Of a DNA stretch of 64,000 nt, positions 46,702 to 55,601 are shown one piece after another. The DNA is from an uncultured Muribaculaceae bacterium (GTDB taxonomy: Bacteria > Bacteroidota > Bacteroidia > Bacteroidales > Muribaculaceae), in contig CAJUOB010000007.1 of NCBI GenBank assembly GCA_910587915.1, positions 42,069 through 106,068 on the forward strand. The letters run 5' to 3'. Under the pieces are notes generated by a model. That model was not told where the DNA came from. It was given only the letters and a program-made list of their open reading frames with translations, and made no database searches. The position numbers and the translations under genes are program-made. Within the stretch, counting starts at the first letter, position 1; each line of letters opens with the position of its first letter.

Positions 46702-48023
46702 AGCGAATTCCCTTTATAATAGTCTACCAATTTATTTTTTAATACGTAAAGCATCTGTTTTTGCAGTAGCGATAGTTGAGATGCGAAATATGTGTTTGCG
46801 GTGAGTTGCTGGTCGATAATCGATATGAGTCCTTCCTCGTATCGGCGTCGGTTGAGCATATAAGCTTCATAGTCGGCGTCGACCTTTGCCTGAAGCGATA
46901 ATATCTCCATAGCGTAGCCGTTGCGGTCGGTAACCGCTGCGATGACATCGTCGTGGAGCTTGCGCAGTTGCTCTTCTTTGACGGCTTCGGCTCTCCGGAG
47001 AGCGTATTTGGCACGCTTCACATTGCTCATCCGTCCGAGATTTGAGAAGATGGGAATGGATAGAGTCGCCGATATGTACTCGCCGCGATTGTTGCGGAAT
47101 TGCTCTCTGAAAGACGGCGTGGTGTAATCGCCGCTAAGGTTGCGGAAGTAGGATGTGGATATTCCGGCGTTGAAGCTTATGGTAGGCATAAGCGACCCTT
47201 TGGCAACCCGGTAGCTGTAGCGGCTTGATTGAACGGTCATTTCGGCATTGATGGCTGTGGGGTTGGTGTGTTGTGCTATCGAATACACTGTTTCGGCATC
47301 GTCGCTTCCATATAGCGGCATCGGGGCCGCATTGGTCATTATGGTGTCGAGGAGCATTTCTTTTTCCTGAGGGTAGTTCATTGCGGCACGAAGATTGAGC
47401 ATGGCTTGAGTGAACAGGTTGCGCTGATGCACGAGGTTGTATTCGTCGTCGGCCACCGTTGCCTGGGCCTGGGCTACATCGGGGTGTCCCTTTATGCCGA
47501 GTTCTTCCTGCAGCTGTGTCTGGCGGAGAACATTCTTGCTGTGATCCGCACGGTCCATTGCAATTTTTATTGCTCCTTGATAGTATACGGCATCCACAAA
47601 TGCCATCATAGCTGCTATAGCGCGGTCGTCGCGGCGCATTTCCACGGCGTTGAGACTTTTCTGTCGTTCGACCCGGGCCTGTTTATATCGGTTGAAAGTC
47701 TGTCCGCCGTCAAATATAGTCAGCGATGCATATAGGCCATAGCCGTTGTTGAAGGTGGTCACATTATTATATGTGTTCGACTCGGGGTCGATATTGCGGC
47801 CCCAGTTGTACTGGCCACCGACTTGGGCTGATACAGATGGAAAAAAGTCGGCAATTGCCTCCGACTGATTTGCCTTGGCTGTGGCAAGATCCCAGCGAAC
47901 CTGCTCGACTTCGGGCGAATGGTCGGCTGCATATGCCATACATTCTTCCATCGACCACATATGCTGCCCGGCAGCCAGCTGAAAGCCGATTGAAAATGCT
48001 ATTGTAAATATTAGTTTTTTCAT
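46686..48023 (-). CDS. TolC-family outer membrane efflux protein
   Basis: 445 residues with a signal peptide (ends near LAAGQ). Two OEP repeats of long amphipathic helices are present (WSMEECMAYAADHSPEVEQ starts the first; SIAQHTNPTAINAEMTVQS the second). It forms the outer-membrane exit duct for the adaptor/ABC pump. First gene of the operon; a sigma-54-type promoter lies just upstream. Confidence 0.93.
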   Translation of the reverse strand: MKKLIFTIAFSIGFQLAAGQHMWSMEECMAYAADHSPEVEQVRWDLATAKANQSEAIADFFPSVSAQVGGQYNWGRNIDPESNTYNNVTTFNNGYGLYASLTIFDGGQTFNRYKQARVERQKSLNAVEMRRDDRAIAAMMAFVDAVYYQGAIKIAMDRADHSKNVLRQTQLQEELGIKGHPDVAQAQATVADDEYNLVHQRNLFTQAMLNLRAAMNYPQEKEMLLDTIMTNAAPMPLYGSDDAETVYSIAQHTNPTAINAEMTVQSSRYSYRVAKGSLMPTISFNAGISTSYFRNLSGDYTTPSFREQFRNNRGEYISATLSIPIFSNLGRMSNVKRAKYALRRAEAVKEEQLRKLHDDVIAAVTDRNGYAMEILSLQAKVDADYEAYMLNRRRYEEGLISIIDQQLTANTYFASQLSLLQKQMLYVLKNKLVDYYKGNSLWMSK

Positions 48024-48051
48024 ATTTTAATACTTTGTCGATATATTATCT

Positions 48052-48067
48052 TTCAATAACCGTGCCA
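48052..48067 (-). promoter_or_regulatory. Sigma-54 (-24/-12) promoter of the tolC-led export operon
   Basis: On the minus strand TGGCAC-GGTTA-TTGAA matches the sigma-54 consensus TGGCAC-N5-TTGCW with one departure at the -12 dinucleotide. It lies about 30 bp before the tolC-like ATG. No TAnnTTTG box is present in the 130-bp upstream region. Confidence 0.75.
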
Positions 48068-48153
48068 AAGTATTAAATCGCTGTGATAGATGCTATTGTG
48101 TCGTTATGTGTGCTCTGCGCTGTCAAAAAAACATACAAATTTCTGTAAAATTA

Positions 48154-48633
48154 TTAGACATATACATCCTTATATCGATTGGCTGGTGCTATTCGGGGGT
48201 AAGAATCTGCACTTCCGGCTCGGATCAGTTTATTGTAAAGATAATTGTCTCGCGACCGCGCATATGCATTGTTATTTCGGCTTGAGCTGTGGAGTGCTTT
48301 TTTATTTCCTTTGAGATTGGCGCGGGCTTGGGCGCGGCGTTGTTGACGCGTCAGTTTTATTTCGGTTGTCTGTTGGATCATTTTGGCCGCTTTGCGGGCT
48401 GCGGCTCGGGCTCGTGCACGGCGGGAGCGTTCGAGAGCGCGGTCGAGTTCGTTGCGGATCATGGCGAAGGCTATTGTGGCGGCGCCGTCGTGGCTTTGAG
48501 GTGTATGCCCGGCGAGGTATTCATCGACCATGCGGATAGCTTCTTCGGCGGAACCGGGGCTGACTGTGAGGGCACTCTTGATGCGGGCAGTTATATCGGC
48601 ATATACTTTTTTTGATACGGGCAGTGTGTTCAT
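48154..48633 (-). CDS. Small basic hypothetical protein
   Basis: 159 residues from the ATG at 48633; an earlier ATG at 48711 adds 26 residues of unlikely composition. An N-terminal helical domain (SAEEAIRMVDEYLAGH ... IAFAMIRNELDRALERS) is followed by a very Arg/Ala-rich helix (RRARARAAARKAAKMIQ) and a basic Asn/Arg-rich tail. No membrane segment. The composition suggests nucleic-acid binding, but I recognise no family. It lies alone between the export operon and the acetyltransferase gene. Confidence 0.6.
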   Translation of the reverse strand: MNTLPVSKKVYADITARIKSALTVSPGSAEEAIRMVDEYLAGHTPQSHDGAATIAFAMIRNELDRALERSRRARARAAARKAAKMIQQTTEIKLTRQQRRAQARANLKGNKKALHSSSRNNNAYARSRDNYLYNKLIRAGSADSYPRIAPANRYKDVYV

Positions 48634-48811
48634 TGTCTTCTTTTTTGGGTTTTGGGCAAAGTTACTGCTGCCGTCTACGGTTTGATTGCGGAAAAAGTCG
48701 CGCATCGACAATTAACACATTATATTTACTTTTCTGGTAGAGCTGTTACCGAAATCTTTTTACACACCAAAAGACGTCCATCCCGGACTTATTTTTCGCC
48801 GTTGCACCGTA

Positions 48812-48862
48812 TACCCGGGATGCTCCCGGGGTTTTCTCATTATGCAGTGCCGCCGGCACTAT
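48812..48862 (+). other. Two tandem hairpins in the gap after the acetyltransferase gene
   Basis: CCCGGGA-TGC-TCCCGGG (48814-48830, followed by GTTTT) and AGTGCCG-C-CGGCACT (48846-48860, followed by ATTTT). Both look like terminators read on the plus strand, although no plus-strand gene precedes them; they may help end the minus-strand acetyltransferase transcript. Nothing else is seen in 48634-48907. Confidence 0.4.
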
Positions 48863-48907
48863 TTTGAGACCTATATTTTACGGTATTCAATTATATAAGA
48901 TTATATT

Positions 48908-49405
48908 TCATACACTCGCTTGGGAGAGTTGGTAGGCGATGCGGGGAGTGCCGTCGCGGCATATGATGATGCCGCAGCGGACATATCCGGCGGCGAGGGC
49001 AGCCTTCTGCATGGGAATATTGTCGGCATGGGTGTCGAGCCGCAAGGTGTCAATTTTGCCAAGGCAATATTCGGTGCACGCACGTAGCATTCCTGAGTAT
49101 GCTCCCGAAGATGCCATTCGGTGTATGGTTCCGTAGGGGCTGTTATCGGGCCATTGTCCATCTTCTATGGTGGCATAGGTGGGATCTTCGCCAATTATAA
49201 ATGCAAACACCATTGCGATGTTGCCTTCGTTGTCGATGCCTACATGGCAATAGCCGGCATCGATGTCGGCCAAAATAGTGGCACGGTCGGGATAACCGTC
49301 GGCCCATTGGGTGCTGTTGCCACATGCACGCATGAATGCTTTGGCCGATTCATAGATGGGCATTATGGCGTCGATGTCGCTTCGGTATGCACGGCGTATT
49401 TCCAT
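48908..49405 (-). CDS. GNAT-family N-acetyltransferase
   Basis: 165 residues with the GNAT fold. The acetyl-CoA region is HRMASSGAYSGMLRACTEYCLGKI and the C-terminal segment LRLDTHADNIPMQKAALAAGY is a standard beta5-alpha4 signature. The acceptor is unknown. It begins 2 bp after the stop of the antiporter gene, so the two are co-transcribed. Confidence 0.88.
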   Translation of the reverse strand: MEIRRAYRSDIDAIMPIYESAKAFMRACGNSTQWADGYPDRATILADIDAGYCHVGIDNEGNIAMVFAFIIGEDPTYATIEDGQWPDNSPYGTIHRMASSGAYSGMLRACTEYCLGKIDTLRLDTHADNIPMQKAALAAGYVRCGIIICRDGTPRIAYQLSQASV

Positions 49406-49406
49406 A

Positions 49407-50912
49407 TCAGTTATTGTGAGGGTCTGCTTCGGTGTGCTGTTCGGTGATTATCAGCAGGTGATCGCCTGCCTGCAGTCGGCGTTTTCCGTTGGGTACTATG
49501 AAGCGTCCCTCGCGGCGGATCATCATGACAAGTCCACCTTCGGGGAGTGTGATATCCCGCAAGGTATTGCCCTTGGCGAGGTCGTTTTCGGATAGAACGA
49601 GAGTATGGAGCGATGTGGGATGTTCTTCGTCGAGCTCTACACCGAAGTCATCGTCTGGTGCTGCGGTGTTGTCAACGAGTTTGAGCCTACGCGCCGACGA
49701 TATCACTGTAGTGCCTTGGATTATGAGAGAGAGGAGAGTTACGAAAAATACTATATTGAAAATCTGTGATGCACCCGGCACATCGGCCACCACCGGATAG
49801 GTGGCAAATATGATTGGAGCGGCGCCGCGGAGTCCGACCCAGGACACGAAGGTCTTTGTGCGCAGGTTTATTTTTTTGAACGGCAGCAGGCATAGGAATA
49901 CGCTTATGGGACGACCGGCTATGATCATGAACAGGCCTATCAGGAATGATACTGCTGCCACAGAAAGCATTTCGTGTGGATTTACGAGCAAGCCCAGCAT
50001 GAGGAACACCACTATCTGAGCGAGCCATGTGAGGCCGTCCATGAATTTTGTGATGCTGCGTTTGTGGGGTAGGGCGGTATTACCCAGAACGATACCGGCT
50101 ATATAGACAGCGAGGTAGCCGTTGCCATCGATTGCGGTTGTGGCAGTGTAGGTGAGAAATACCGAGCCGATGATGAGTATCGAGATCATTGCGGTTGCCT
50201 GGCCGCTGTCTTCGCGGTTGGAACCTGCCCCAATCTTCCGGTAGCATCCGATGAGCCATTTCGTGGCATAGCCCATGCCGACGCCCATGGCACCGCCGAC
50301 TCCGAACTGCAGCAACAGCTGGAGTATGAGTGTGGATCCCGACAGTGATCCTCCCATCAGCACTGCTTCTATAAGGATGATAGTGAGCATGTAGGCCATA
50401 GGGTCGTTCGATCCGCTTTCGAGTTCGAGAAGTGGTTTTAGATTGTGCTTAAGGCCAACTTTCTGAGAGCCGAGAATGCCGAACACAGAGGCAGAGTCGG
50501 TCGACGACATAGTGGACGCAAGCAGTAGCGAAGGGAGAAGCGCGAAGTGGATATTGGTCCACGGCATATCGGAAAGCCAGAATATGAAGAGTCCCGTCAA
50601 GAGCGCAGTGAGAAGTACTCCTGCCGTGGAAAGTACCAATCCGGGTGCGATGACCGGTCGTATAGAGGCCATGCGGGTCGACATGCCGCCCGAGAAGAGG
50701 ATGACGCACAGGGCTATCATGCCGATGAACTGGGCGTCGTGCATATTGCTGAACTGGAGTCCGAGGCCATCTGTGCCGAAGGCCATGCCCACGAGAAGGA
50801 ATATGAGCAGAAGTGGCAGGCCGGTGCGATAGCTCGATTTACCGATAAGTACTCCGGCAATAAGTAGCAGAGAGCCGAAGAGAAGTATGTTTTCGCTTGT
50901 GATGATACCCAT
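49407..50912 (-). CDS. K+/H+ antiporter, NhaP2-like (CPA1 family with RCK_C/TrkA-C domain)
   Basis: 501 residues. Twelve or so membrane helices (about 1-390) include the ion-binding region STMSSTDSASVFGIL and LELESGSNDPMAYML, with the family Asp residues visible. A C-terminal cytosolic TrkA-C domain (about 415-490; RLQAGDHLLIITEQ) follows. Inner-membrane potassium or sodium/proton exchange for pH and osmotic control. Confidence 0.92.
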   Translation of the reverse strand: MGIITSENILLFGSLLLIAGVLIGKSSYRTGLPLLLIFLLVGMAFGTDGLGLQFSNMHDAQFIGMIALCVILFSGGMSTRMASIRPVIAPGLVLSTAGVLLTALLTGLFIFWLSDMPWTNIHFALLPSLLLASTMSSTDSASVFGILGSQKVGLKHNLKPLLELESGSNDPMAYMLTIILIEAVLMGGSLSGSTLILQLLLQFGVGGAMGVGMGYATKWLIGCYRKIGAGSNREDSGQATAMISILIIGSVFLTYTATTAIDGNGYLAVYIAGIVLGNTALPHKRSITKFMDGLTWLAQIVVFLMLGLLVNPHEMLSVAAVSFLIGLFMIIAGRPISVFLCLLPFKKINLRTKTFVSWVGLRGAAPIIFATYPVVADVPGASQIFNIVFFVTLLSLIIQGTTVISSARRLKLVDNTAAPDDDFGVELDEEHPTSLHTLVLSENDLAKGNTLRDITLPEGGLVMMIRREGRFIVPNGKRRLQAGDHLLIITEQHTEADPHNN

Positions 50913-50995
50913 AGATAGATGTTGCGCGGAATTATGGCTGAAAGTCTTAATGTATCTCGAATCCGTTTATTCTACAAAAATACTAAACGCGTGGC

Positions 50996-51120
50996 AATAA
51001 AAAAAGCCCACGGTCGCGGAGGCCGGGGCTGAGAAGGTTATAGCTTTTTCTGTCAGGCTTTTTAATAAAGCCAGAAAAATGCCTTCTCTTGTAATTTACA
51101 ACAAATACGGAGGCCGAAGG
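50996..51120 (-). ncRNA. Candidate structured small RNA with its own terminator (minus strand)
   Basis: Read on the minus strand, three nested stems form one long hairpin: GAGAAGG/CCTTCTC (51088-51082 with 51037-51031), TTTTTCTG/CAGAAAAA, and GGCTTT/AAAGCC at the tip. It is directly followed by a GCCCCGG...CCGTGGGC terminator and seven T (about 51029-50998). No coding frame fits. CGGAGGCCG occurs on both sides of the hairpin. The 5' end and promoter were not found. It lies back to back with the SRP RNA gene. Confidence 0.5.
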
Positions 51121-51163
51121 TTGAGTTGACGGTGTTAACTAACGTTAATTACTGCTTGTGGCG

Positions 51164-51194
51164 CTTGCCGGAATAAAAAAAGGTAGTACTTTTG
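51164..51194 (+). promoter_or_regulatory. Promoter of the SRP RNA gene
   Basis: CTTG (51164-51167), a 19-bp spacer and TACTTTTG (51187-51194) match the Bacteroidales consensus. The expected start coincides with the 5' end of the folded RNA. Confidence 0.75.
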
Positions 51195-51300
51195 TGCCCG
51201 GGTAAGTCCTACACGGCCAGCTCCCCGAGAATCCCCCAGGTCTTGACCGAAGCAAGGGTATCGGGTTGTAGCGGCGCGATGTAGTAAGCTTACCCTTTTT
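51195..51300 (+). ncRNA. ffs: Signal recognition particle RNA (4.5S-type, ffs)
   Basis: A closed rod of about 100 nt: GGGTAAG (51200-51206) pairs with CTTACCC (51289-51295). The apical part CCCCCAGGTCTTGACCGAAGCAAGGG contains the conserved AGG...GAAGCA elements of the Ffh-binding asymmetric loops. TTGTAGCGGCGCGATGTAG resembles the 3' strand of bacterial SRP RNAs. A T run follows at once. It forms the RNA core of the particle that targets nascent membrane proteins. Confidence 0.82.
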
Positions 51301-51306
51301 TCGTAT

Positions 51307-51804
51307 ATGTACACAGCACTCGAAGAACTACGAAAAGGCGGCGCGGATATAGCGCTCGAAATATCGCCGTCGTCGGTGGTAACGGCGGCATGGACGGTAA
51401 TGAAGTGCCGCTATGGCTGTCCGCAATATGGCCGTAATCTGTGCTGTCCGCCTTTTGCTCCCGGCTGGCGTGAGATGGCCGACATACTTGCATGCTACCA
51501 TCGGGCTATACTTTTCAGGGTTCACGATATGTCGGTGGGAACACCTCTTGCCATCGCTACTTCCGCCGGGCTTTTCCGCCGTGGTTTTTATAAGGCATTG
51601 GCATTCGGTACCGGTCCATGCCACAAATGCGAGGTGTGCAAGGGCAAGCCCGGAGAGTGTCCGCGCCCCTATGAGACGGCCCCTTCGATGGAAGCCTGCG
51701 GTGTGGATGTGTTTGCCACCGTACGGGCCAACGGCATCGAGGTGGCTACGTATGCCGCCCCCGGTGCCGCTCCCGATTGTTTCGGTCTTATTCTTGTGGA
51801 TTAG
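51307..51804 (+). CDS. DUF2284 metal-binding protein
   Basis: 165 residues, rich in Cys: CRYGCPQYGRNLCCPPFAPGW near residue 38 and CHKCEVCKGKPGECPRP near residue 103, the DUF2284 pattern of a predicted metal or iron-sulfur site. The mid part resembles corrinoid/metal proteins but no reaction is known. It starts 7 bp after the SRP RNA terminator run and overlaps ligA convergently by 17 bp. Confidence 0.85.
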   Translation: MYTALEELRKGGADIALEISPSSVVTAAWTVMKCRYGCPQYGRNLCCPPFAPGWREMADILACYHRAILFRVHDMSVGTPLAIATSAGLFRRGFYKALAFGTGPCHKCEVCKGKPGECPRPYETAPSMEACGVDVFATVRANGIEVATYAAPGAAPDCFGLILVD

Positions 51805-53821
51805 CTGATTGATCTGTTGGCAGCATAGCCAGAAAATCATTTTCCGACAGGATGGGTATGCCTAATTTCTGAGCTTTTTCGAGCTTTGCAGGGCCCATGT
51901 TTTCTCCGGCGAGTATAAAATCGGTTTTTTTGGAAATTGAGCCTACATTCTTGCCACCGTGGGCTTCGATCATGGCTTTATACTGATCGCGGCTGTGATG
52001 GGCAAATACACCGCTTATGACAATGCTCTTGCCGGCAAAAGTGTCGGAAGCCGGTTCGGCCACGGCCTCTTCCGGCATCTCCATCTGCACTCCGGCTTCG
52101 CGAAGGCGACGTACGGTCTCGAGATTGGATGGATCGGCGAAAAATTCGGCGATGGTCCGGGCTATTCGAGGGCCGACATCTTCGATGGCTTCGAGCTCGG
52201 GTTGTGTCATTGTCATGAGGCGGTCCATCGATCCGGCGGCGCGGGCCACTTTCTTGGCAGTGGTTTCTCCTACATAGGGAATCGACAGGGCGAATACAAC
52301 GCGGTCGAAAGGTACTGCGCGGCTGGCAGCTATACCGTCGACCACACGGGCGGCGCTTTTTTGCGCGAATCCTTCGAGACCTTCGAGCTGTTCGGGCCGG
52401 AGATCGTAGAGATCTGCTACATTTTTCACAAGCCCTTTTTCAAAAAGCAGGGCGGCGGTTTCCTCTCCGATACCGTCGATGTTCATCATTCGTCGCCCTA
52501 CAAAATGTTCTATGCGGCCCACTATCTGTGGCAGGCATCCGGTCTTATTGGGGCATACCCATGCGGCTTCGCCATCGACGCGTATCAACTGTGTGCCGCA
52601 GGCGGGGCAGTGGCTCACGAATTGCACCGGTTGGCTGCCGCTTTCTCGAGCGGAAGTATCGACACCGGTTATCTTTGGTATTATCTCGCCACCTTTTTCC
52701 ACATATAGCATGTCGTGCTCGTGGATATCGAGGGCGCGCATTATGTCTTCGTTGTGGAGCGAGGCTCGTTTTACGATTGTGCCCGAAAGCAGCACCGGTT
52801 CAAGATTGGCCACCGGTGTGATTATGCCCATACGGCCAACATCGAACGATACAAAACGCAGACGCGTGAGCGCTCGTTCGGCTGCGAATTTATATGCCAC
52901 AGCCCATCGTGGCGATTTTGCCGTGAATCCGAGATTGAGTTGCTGCCGAAGAGAGTTTACCTTGAACACGAGGCCGTCGGTGGCTACGGGCAGTTCGCGA
53001 CGCGCCTTATCCCAGTAGTGGATATAGCGGTCAACCTCTTCGAGTGAATGCAGAAGCGTCATGGCATCCGATACTTTGAAACCCCAGCTTCGGGCTGCCA
53101 TCATATTGTCGTAGTGATTGTCGAACGGCAGATTTTCGCCCAGAAGGTAGTATAGATAGGCATCGAGTCCACGGCGTGCCACTTCTGCGGGGTTTAGAAG
53201 TTTAAGAGTGCCGGCGGCGGCATTGCGTGGATTGGCGAACAGAGCCTCTCCGGCGGCTTCACGCTCGGCATTCAGGCGGTCGAAGGCTTTCCACGGAAGT
53301 ACGATCTCTCCTCTGATCTCGAAGAAATCGGGATATCCGGACCCTTGAAGCTTGAGTGGAATGCTGCGTATGGTCCGCACGTTGTCGGTCACATCGTCGC
53401 CTTTCTCGCCATCGCCTCGGGTGACAGCGCGCACCAGTTCTCCATGCTCATAGATGAGTGATATGCCGGTTCCGTCGAACTTCATCTCGCCTACAACTTC
53501 AGTGGCCTGACCATAGAGCGCTTCGTCGACGCGTCGTACCCAGGCATCGACATCATCCATGCTGTAGGTATTGGCCAGCGACAGCATCGGGTAGATGTGA
53601 GGTACCTGTACGAATCCTTTGGTGATATCCGAGCCAACACGCCTGGTGGGCGAATTTGGATCGGCAGACTCGGGATGGGCTGTTTCAAGTGCTTCGAGTT
53701 CTTTCATGAGCATGTCGAACTCGCGGTCGGATATCTCCGGAGCGTTGAGCACGTAGTAATTATGATTATGTCGGTGCAGCTCGTCGCGAAGACGGGCAAT
53801 TTTTTCTATATCATTTTCCAT
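51788..53821 (-). CDS. ligA: NAD-dependent DNA ligase LigA
   Basis: 677 residues, the usual length. Adenylation motif with the active Lys: EMKFDGTG (KxDG). Zinc finger CPACGTQL...CPNKTGC, helix-hairpin-helix region (IDGIGEETAALLFEKG), and a C-terminal BRCT domain (FAGKSIVISGVFAHHSRDQ). Seals nicks in replication and repair using NAD+. The repeats just upstream carry promoter-like boxes facing it. Confidence 0.97.
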   Translation of the reverse strand: MENDIEKIARLRDELHRHNHNYYVLNAPEISDREFDMLMKELEALETAHPESADPNSPTRRVGSDITKGFVQVPHIYPMLSLANTYSMDDVDAWVRRVDEALYGQATEVVGEMKFDGTGISLIYEHGELVRAVTRGDGEKGDDVTDNVRTIRSIPLKLQGSGYPDFFEIRGEIVLPWKAFDRLNAEREAAGEALFANPRNAAAGTLKLLNPAEVARRGLDAYLYYLLGENLPFDNHYDNMMAARSWGFKVSDAMTLLHSLEEVDRYIHYWDKARRELPVATDGLVFKVNSLRQQLNLGFTAKSPRWAVAYKFAAERALTRLRFVSFDVGRMGIITPVANLEPVLLSGTIVKRASLHNEDIMRALDIHEHDMLYVEKGGEIIPKITGVDTSARESGSQPVQFVSHCPACGTQLIRVDGEAAWVCPNKTGCLPQIVGRIEHFVGRRMMNIDGIGEETAALLFEKGLVKNVADLYDLRPEQLEGLEGFAQKSAARVVDGIAASRAVPFDRVVFALSIPYVGETTAKKVARAAGSMDRLMTMTQPELEAIEDVGPRIARTIAEFFADPSNLETVRRLREAGVQMEMPEEAVAEPASDTFAGKSIVISGVFAHHSRDQYKAMIEAHGGKNVGSISKKTDFILAGENMGPAKLEKAQKLGIPILSENDFLAMLPTDQSANPQE

Positions 53822-53870
53822 TATAGGTCGTATTGCTATTTCTACATCGTATGAATAACATCATACTGTG

Positions 53871-53925
53871 CAAAAATACGAATAAGTCGAGAGCAAAACC
53901 AAATTTATTTGGATTTTGCCGAGCG
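53871..53925 (-). repeat. Promoter-bearing palindromic repeat, copy 1 (ligA-proximal)
   Basis: 55-bp unit, 53 of 55 identical to copy 2, with a 74-bp period. It contains the hairpin GCAAAACCAAA / TTTGGATTTTGC. On the minus strand it carries TATTTTTG (53878-53871) with a TTTG about 21 bp upstream, giving a plausible ligA promoter about 50 bp before the ATG. Confidence 0.8.
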
Positions 53926-53944
53926 AGAGTATTTAAGGCAATGC

Positions 53945-53999
53945 CAAAAATACGAATAAGTCGAGAGCAAAACCAAATTTATTTGGTTTTTGCCGAGCC
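53945..53999 (-). repeat. Promoter-bearing palindromic repeat, copy 2
   Basis: Second copy, with hairpin GCAAAACCAAA / TTTGGTTTTTGC and the same minus-strand TATTTTTG box (53952-53945). It also abuts the stop codon of the gene at 54009 and may help end that transcript. Confidence 0.8.
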
Positions 54000-54008
54000 G
54001 AAGATAGA

Positions 54009-55475
54009 TTACTGCAACTTCAATAGCGGGCTTTGCGCTACAAAATCTTTGAAATATACTTCGGATGGGCACGGTGCTCCATCTTTCATTGTCAGAAGAG
54101 ACGCGAGCGTTCCTTCCAATTTAAGATATTCGATGAACTGCGGGCCGTCGTAGAGCAGCAGGTCGATATAAGCGCGTTCCGACAGAGCGTAGGCGCCACC
54201 AAGCACCATACCTTTCACAATAGAGCGGTCGAAAAGGTCGGCGAGTCGGTCTTCAATTCTGTACCTTAATTCAAGGAAGTCGTTGTCCGATATGCCGTCG
54301 GGCTGTGATACTATAAGCATGGCTGCTTCCGCACCCTTGGCTGCAAAATAATTGTATATTCCGCTCTGTTCCCGGACATACTCTTCGCACAGATCCATGT
54401 ATCGGGTGGTGCCGGAGACTATATCGCAGCGCAGCCGTGAGTCCTTTTTATTGTTGTCGGGATCTATGAAATATGCGAAATCGTTGATTTCCGGTTCTGT
54501 AGCGTAATTCTTACCTTTACTTTCGATGGCAGCTTTCATGGCTGTCGAGAGGTCTCCGATCAGAATCATGCCCTCGGGAGAATTGGCCCGCTTGATAGAA
54601 CGGATATAGTTGTAAGCAGCGCCTTCTCCGATGGTAAGTTCGAGGATTAATGAGAACGCGCTTAAGCTTTCGGTGTGGTTTAGTTCGGCGAGCTTAGGAT
54701 GATGGTATTGAAGATCGAAGGTGCATGATTCCTCATCGAAATCCGCCGATACACAGACTTTTCCAACTTCGATTTTCTTGTTGTACATCTGGAAAATGAA
54801 ATTGGCAGTATCGGTGGGTTGTTTGCATGGATACACTACCCACTGCTCTTTGAGGTGTTGGGGCATGCGGCTTACAAGATAGGGGTAGAGATAGTAACAC
54901 TCATTCTGAGCATCGACACAGAAGGTGAGTTCGCGATCAGCACCGATATTAAAGAACACATCATCGCCCAGTATACTCAATCCATCAAGCAATAGCTCTC
55001 TGACATTGGCTAATTCGCCGTCTGTGTTTTCCAACATTTCGGAAAGTTGTGGGGCGTGGTTGCTGAACCATTCCCAGAATCGATCGACACGCTGTGCGAA
55101 GGGATTGTGGATATGGCATTGGCTTGCAAGAAATCGGCAGACCTCATCGCCAGGATTTATTTCTGAAGCCTTATCGAAGTATGATAGGGCGGCAGAGTAG
55201 TCGTGTAGATGAAGATATGCATATCCGGTCTGAAGATTCCATTCGGCACTTCCTTCCATCTTTTTGCTACAGTCTGCAAGTATTGTCAGGGCCTTCTCAT
55301 ATTCCCCGGTTTTATTATAGGCTGCAGCAAGCTGACATTTGAGCTCGTCGTTCAATTTCTGAGGCGTGAGTGCCAGCAACGTATCGATGATTTCCCGATA
55401 GCGTTTGTGCTTTGCCATCGTCTCGATTTCCCGGAGGATGCGTCCGGTGGAACTGAAGCGCTTGAAAATATTCAT
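54009..55475 (-). CDS. TPR-containing hypothetical protein
   Basis: 488 residues. The N-terminal third is tetratricopeptide-like (RYREIIDTLLALTPQ; CQLAAAYNKTGEYEKALTIL; WNLQTGYAYLHLHDYSAALSYFDKASEINPGD). The remaining about 350 residues form two alpha/beta parts with no motif I recognise (ELTFCVDAQNECYYLYPYLV; MKDGAPCPSEVYFKDFVAQS). No signal peptide or membrane helix, so cytoplasmic. A TTTG-19 bp-TAATTTTG promoter lies at 55558-55588. Confidence 0.7.
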   Translation of the reverse strand: MNIFKRFSSTGRILREIETMAKHKRYREIIDTLLALTPQKLNDELKCQLAAAYNKTGEYEKALTILADCSKKMEGSAEWNLQTGYAYLHLHDYSAALSYFDKASEINPGDEVCRFLASQCHIHNPFAQRVDRFWEWFSNHAPQLSEMLENTDGELANVRELLLDGLSILGDDVFFNIGADRELTFCVDAQNECYYLYPYLVSRMPQHLKEQWVVYPCKQPTDTANFIFQMYNKKIEVGKVCVSADFDEESCTFDLQYHHPKLAELNHTESLSAFSLILELTIGEGAAYNYIRSIKRANSPEGMILIGDLSTAMKAAIESKGKNYATEPEINDFAYFIDPDNNKKDSRLRCDIVSGTTRYMDLCEEYVREQSGIYNYFAAKGAEAAMLIVSQPDGISDNDFLELRYRIEDRLADLFDRSIVKGMVLGGAYALSERAYIDLLLYDGPQFIEYLKLEGTLASLLTMKDGAPCPSEVYFKDFVAQSPLLKLQ

Positions 55476-55557
55476 TTATTGATTGTGTTTTTAGTGTATT
55501 TAGACCAAGGACCGCGGAGTGCCATATCTCTGCGGGACATATCGGATTCGGTGCTGA

Positions 55558-55588
55558 CAAAATTATAGACTAATCGCGATATTTCAAA
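55558..55588 (-). promoter_or_regulatory. Promoter of the TPR protein gene
   Basis: TTTG (55588-55585), 19 bp, then TAATTTTG (55565-55558). The leader would be about 75 nt, so the gene is transcribed independently of the AraC/hypothetical pair upstream. Confidence 0.7.
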
Positions 55589-55601
55589 ATCGTGTATGAT
55601 A

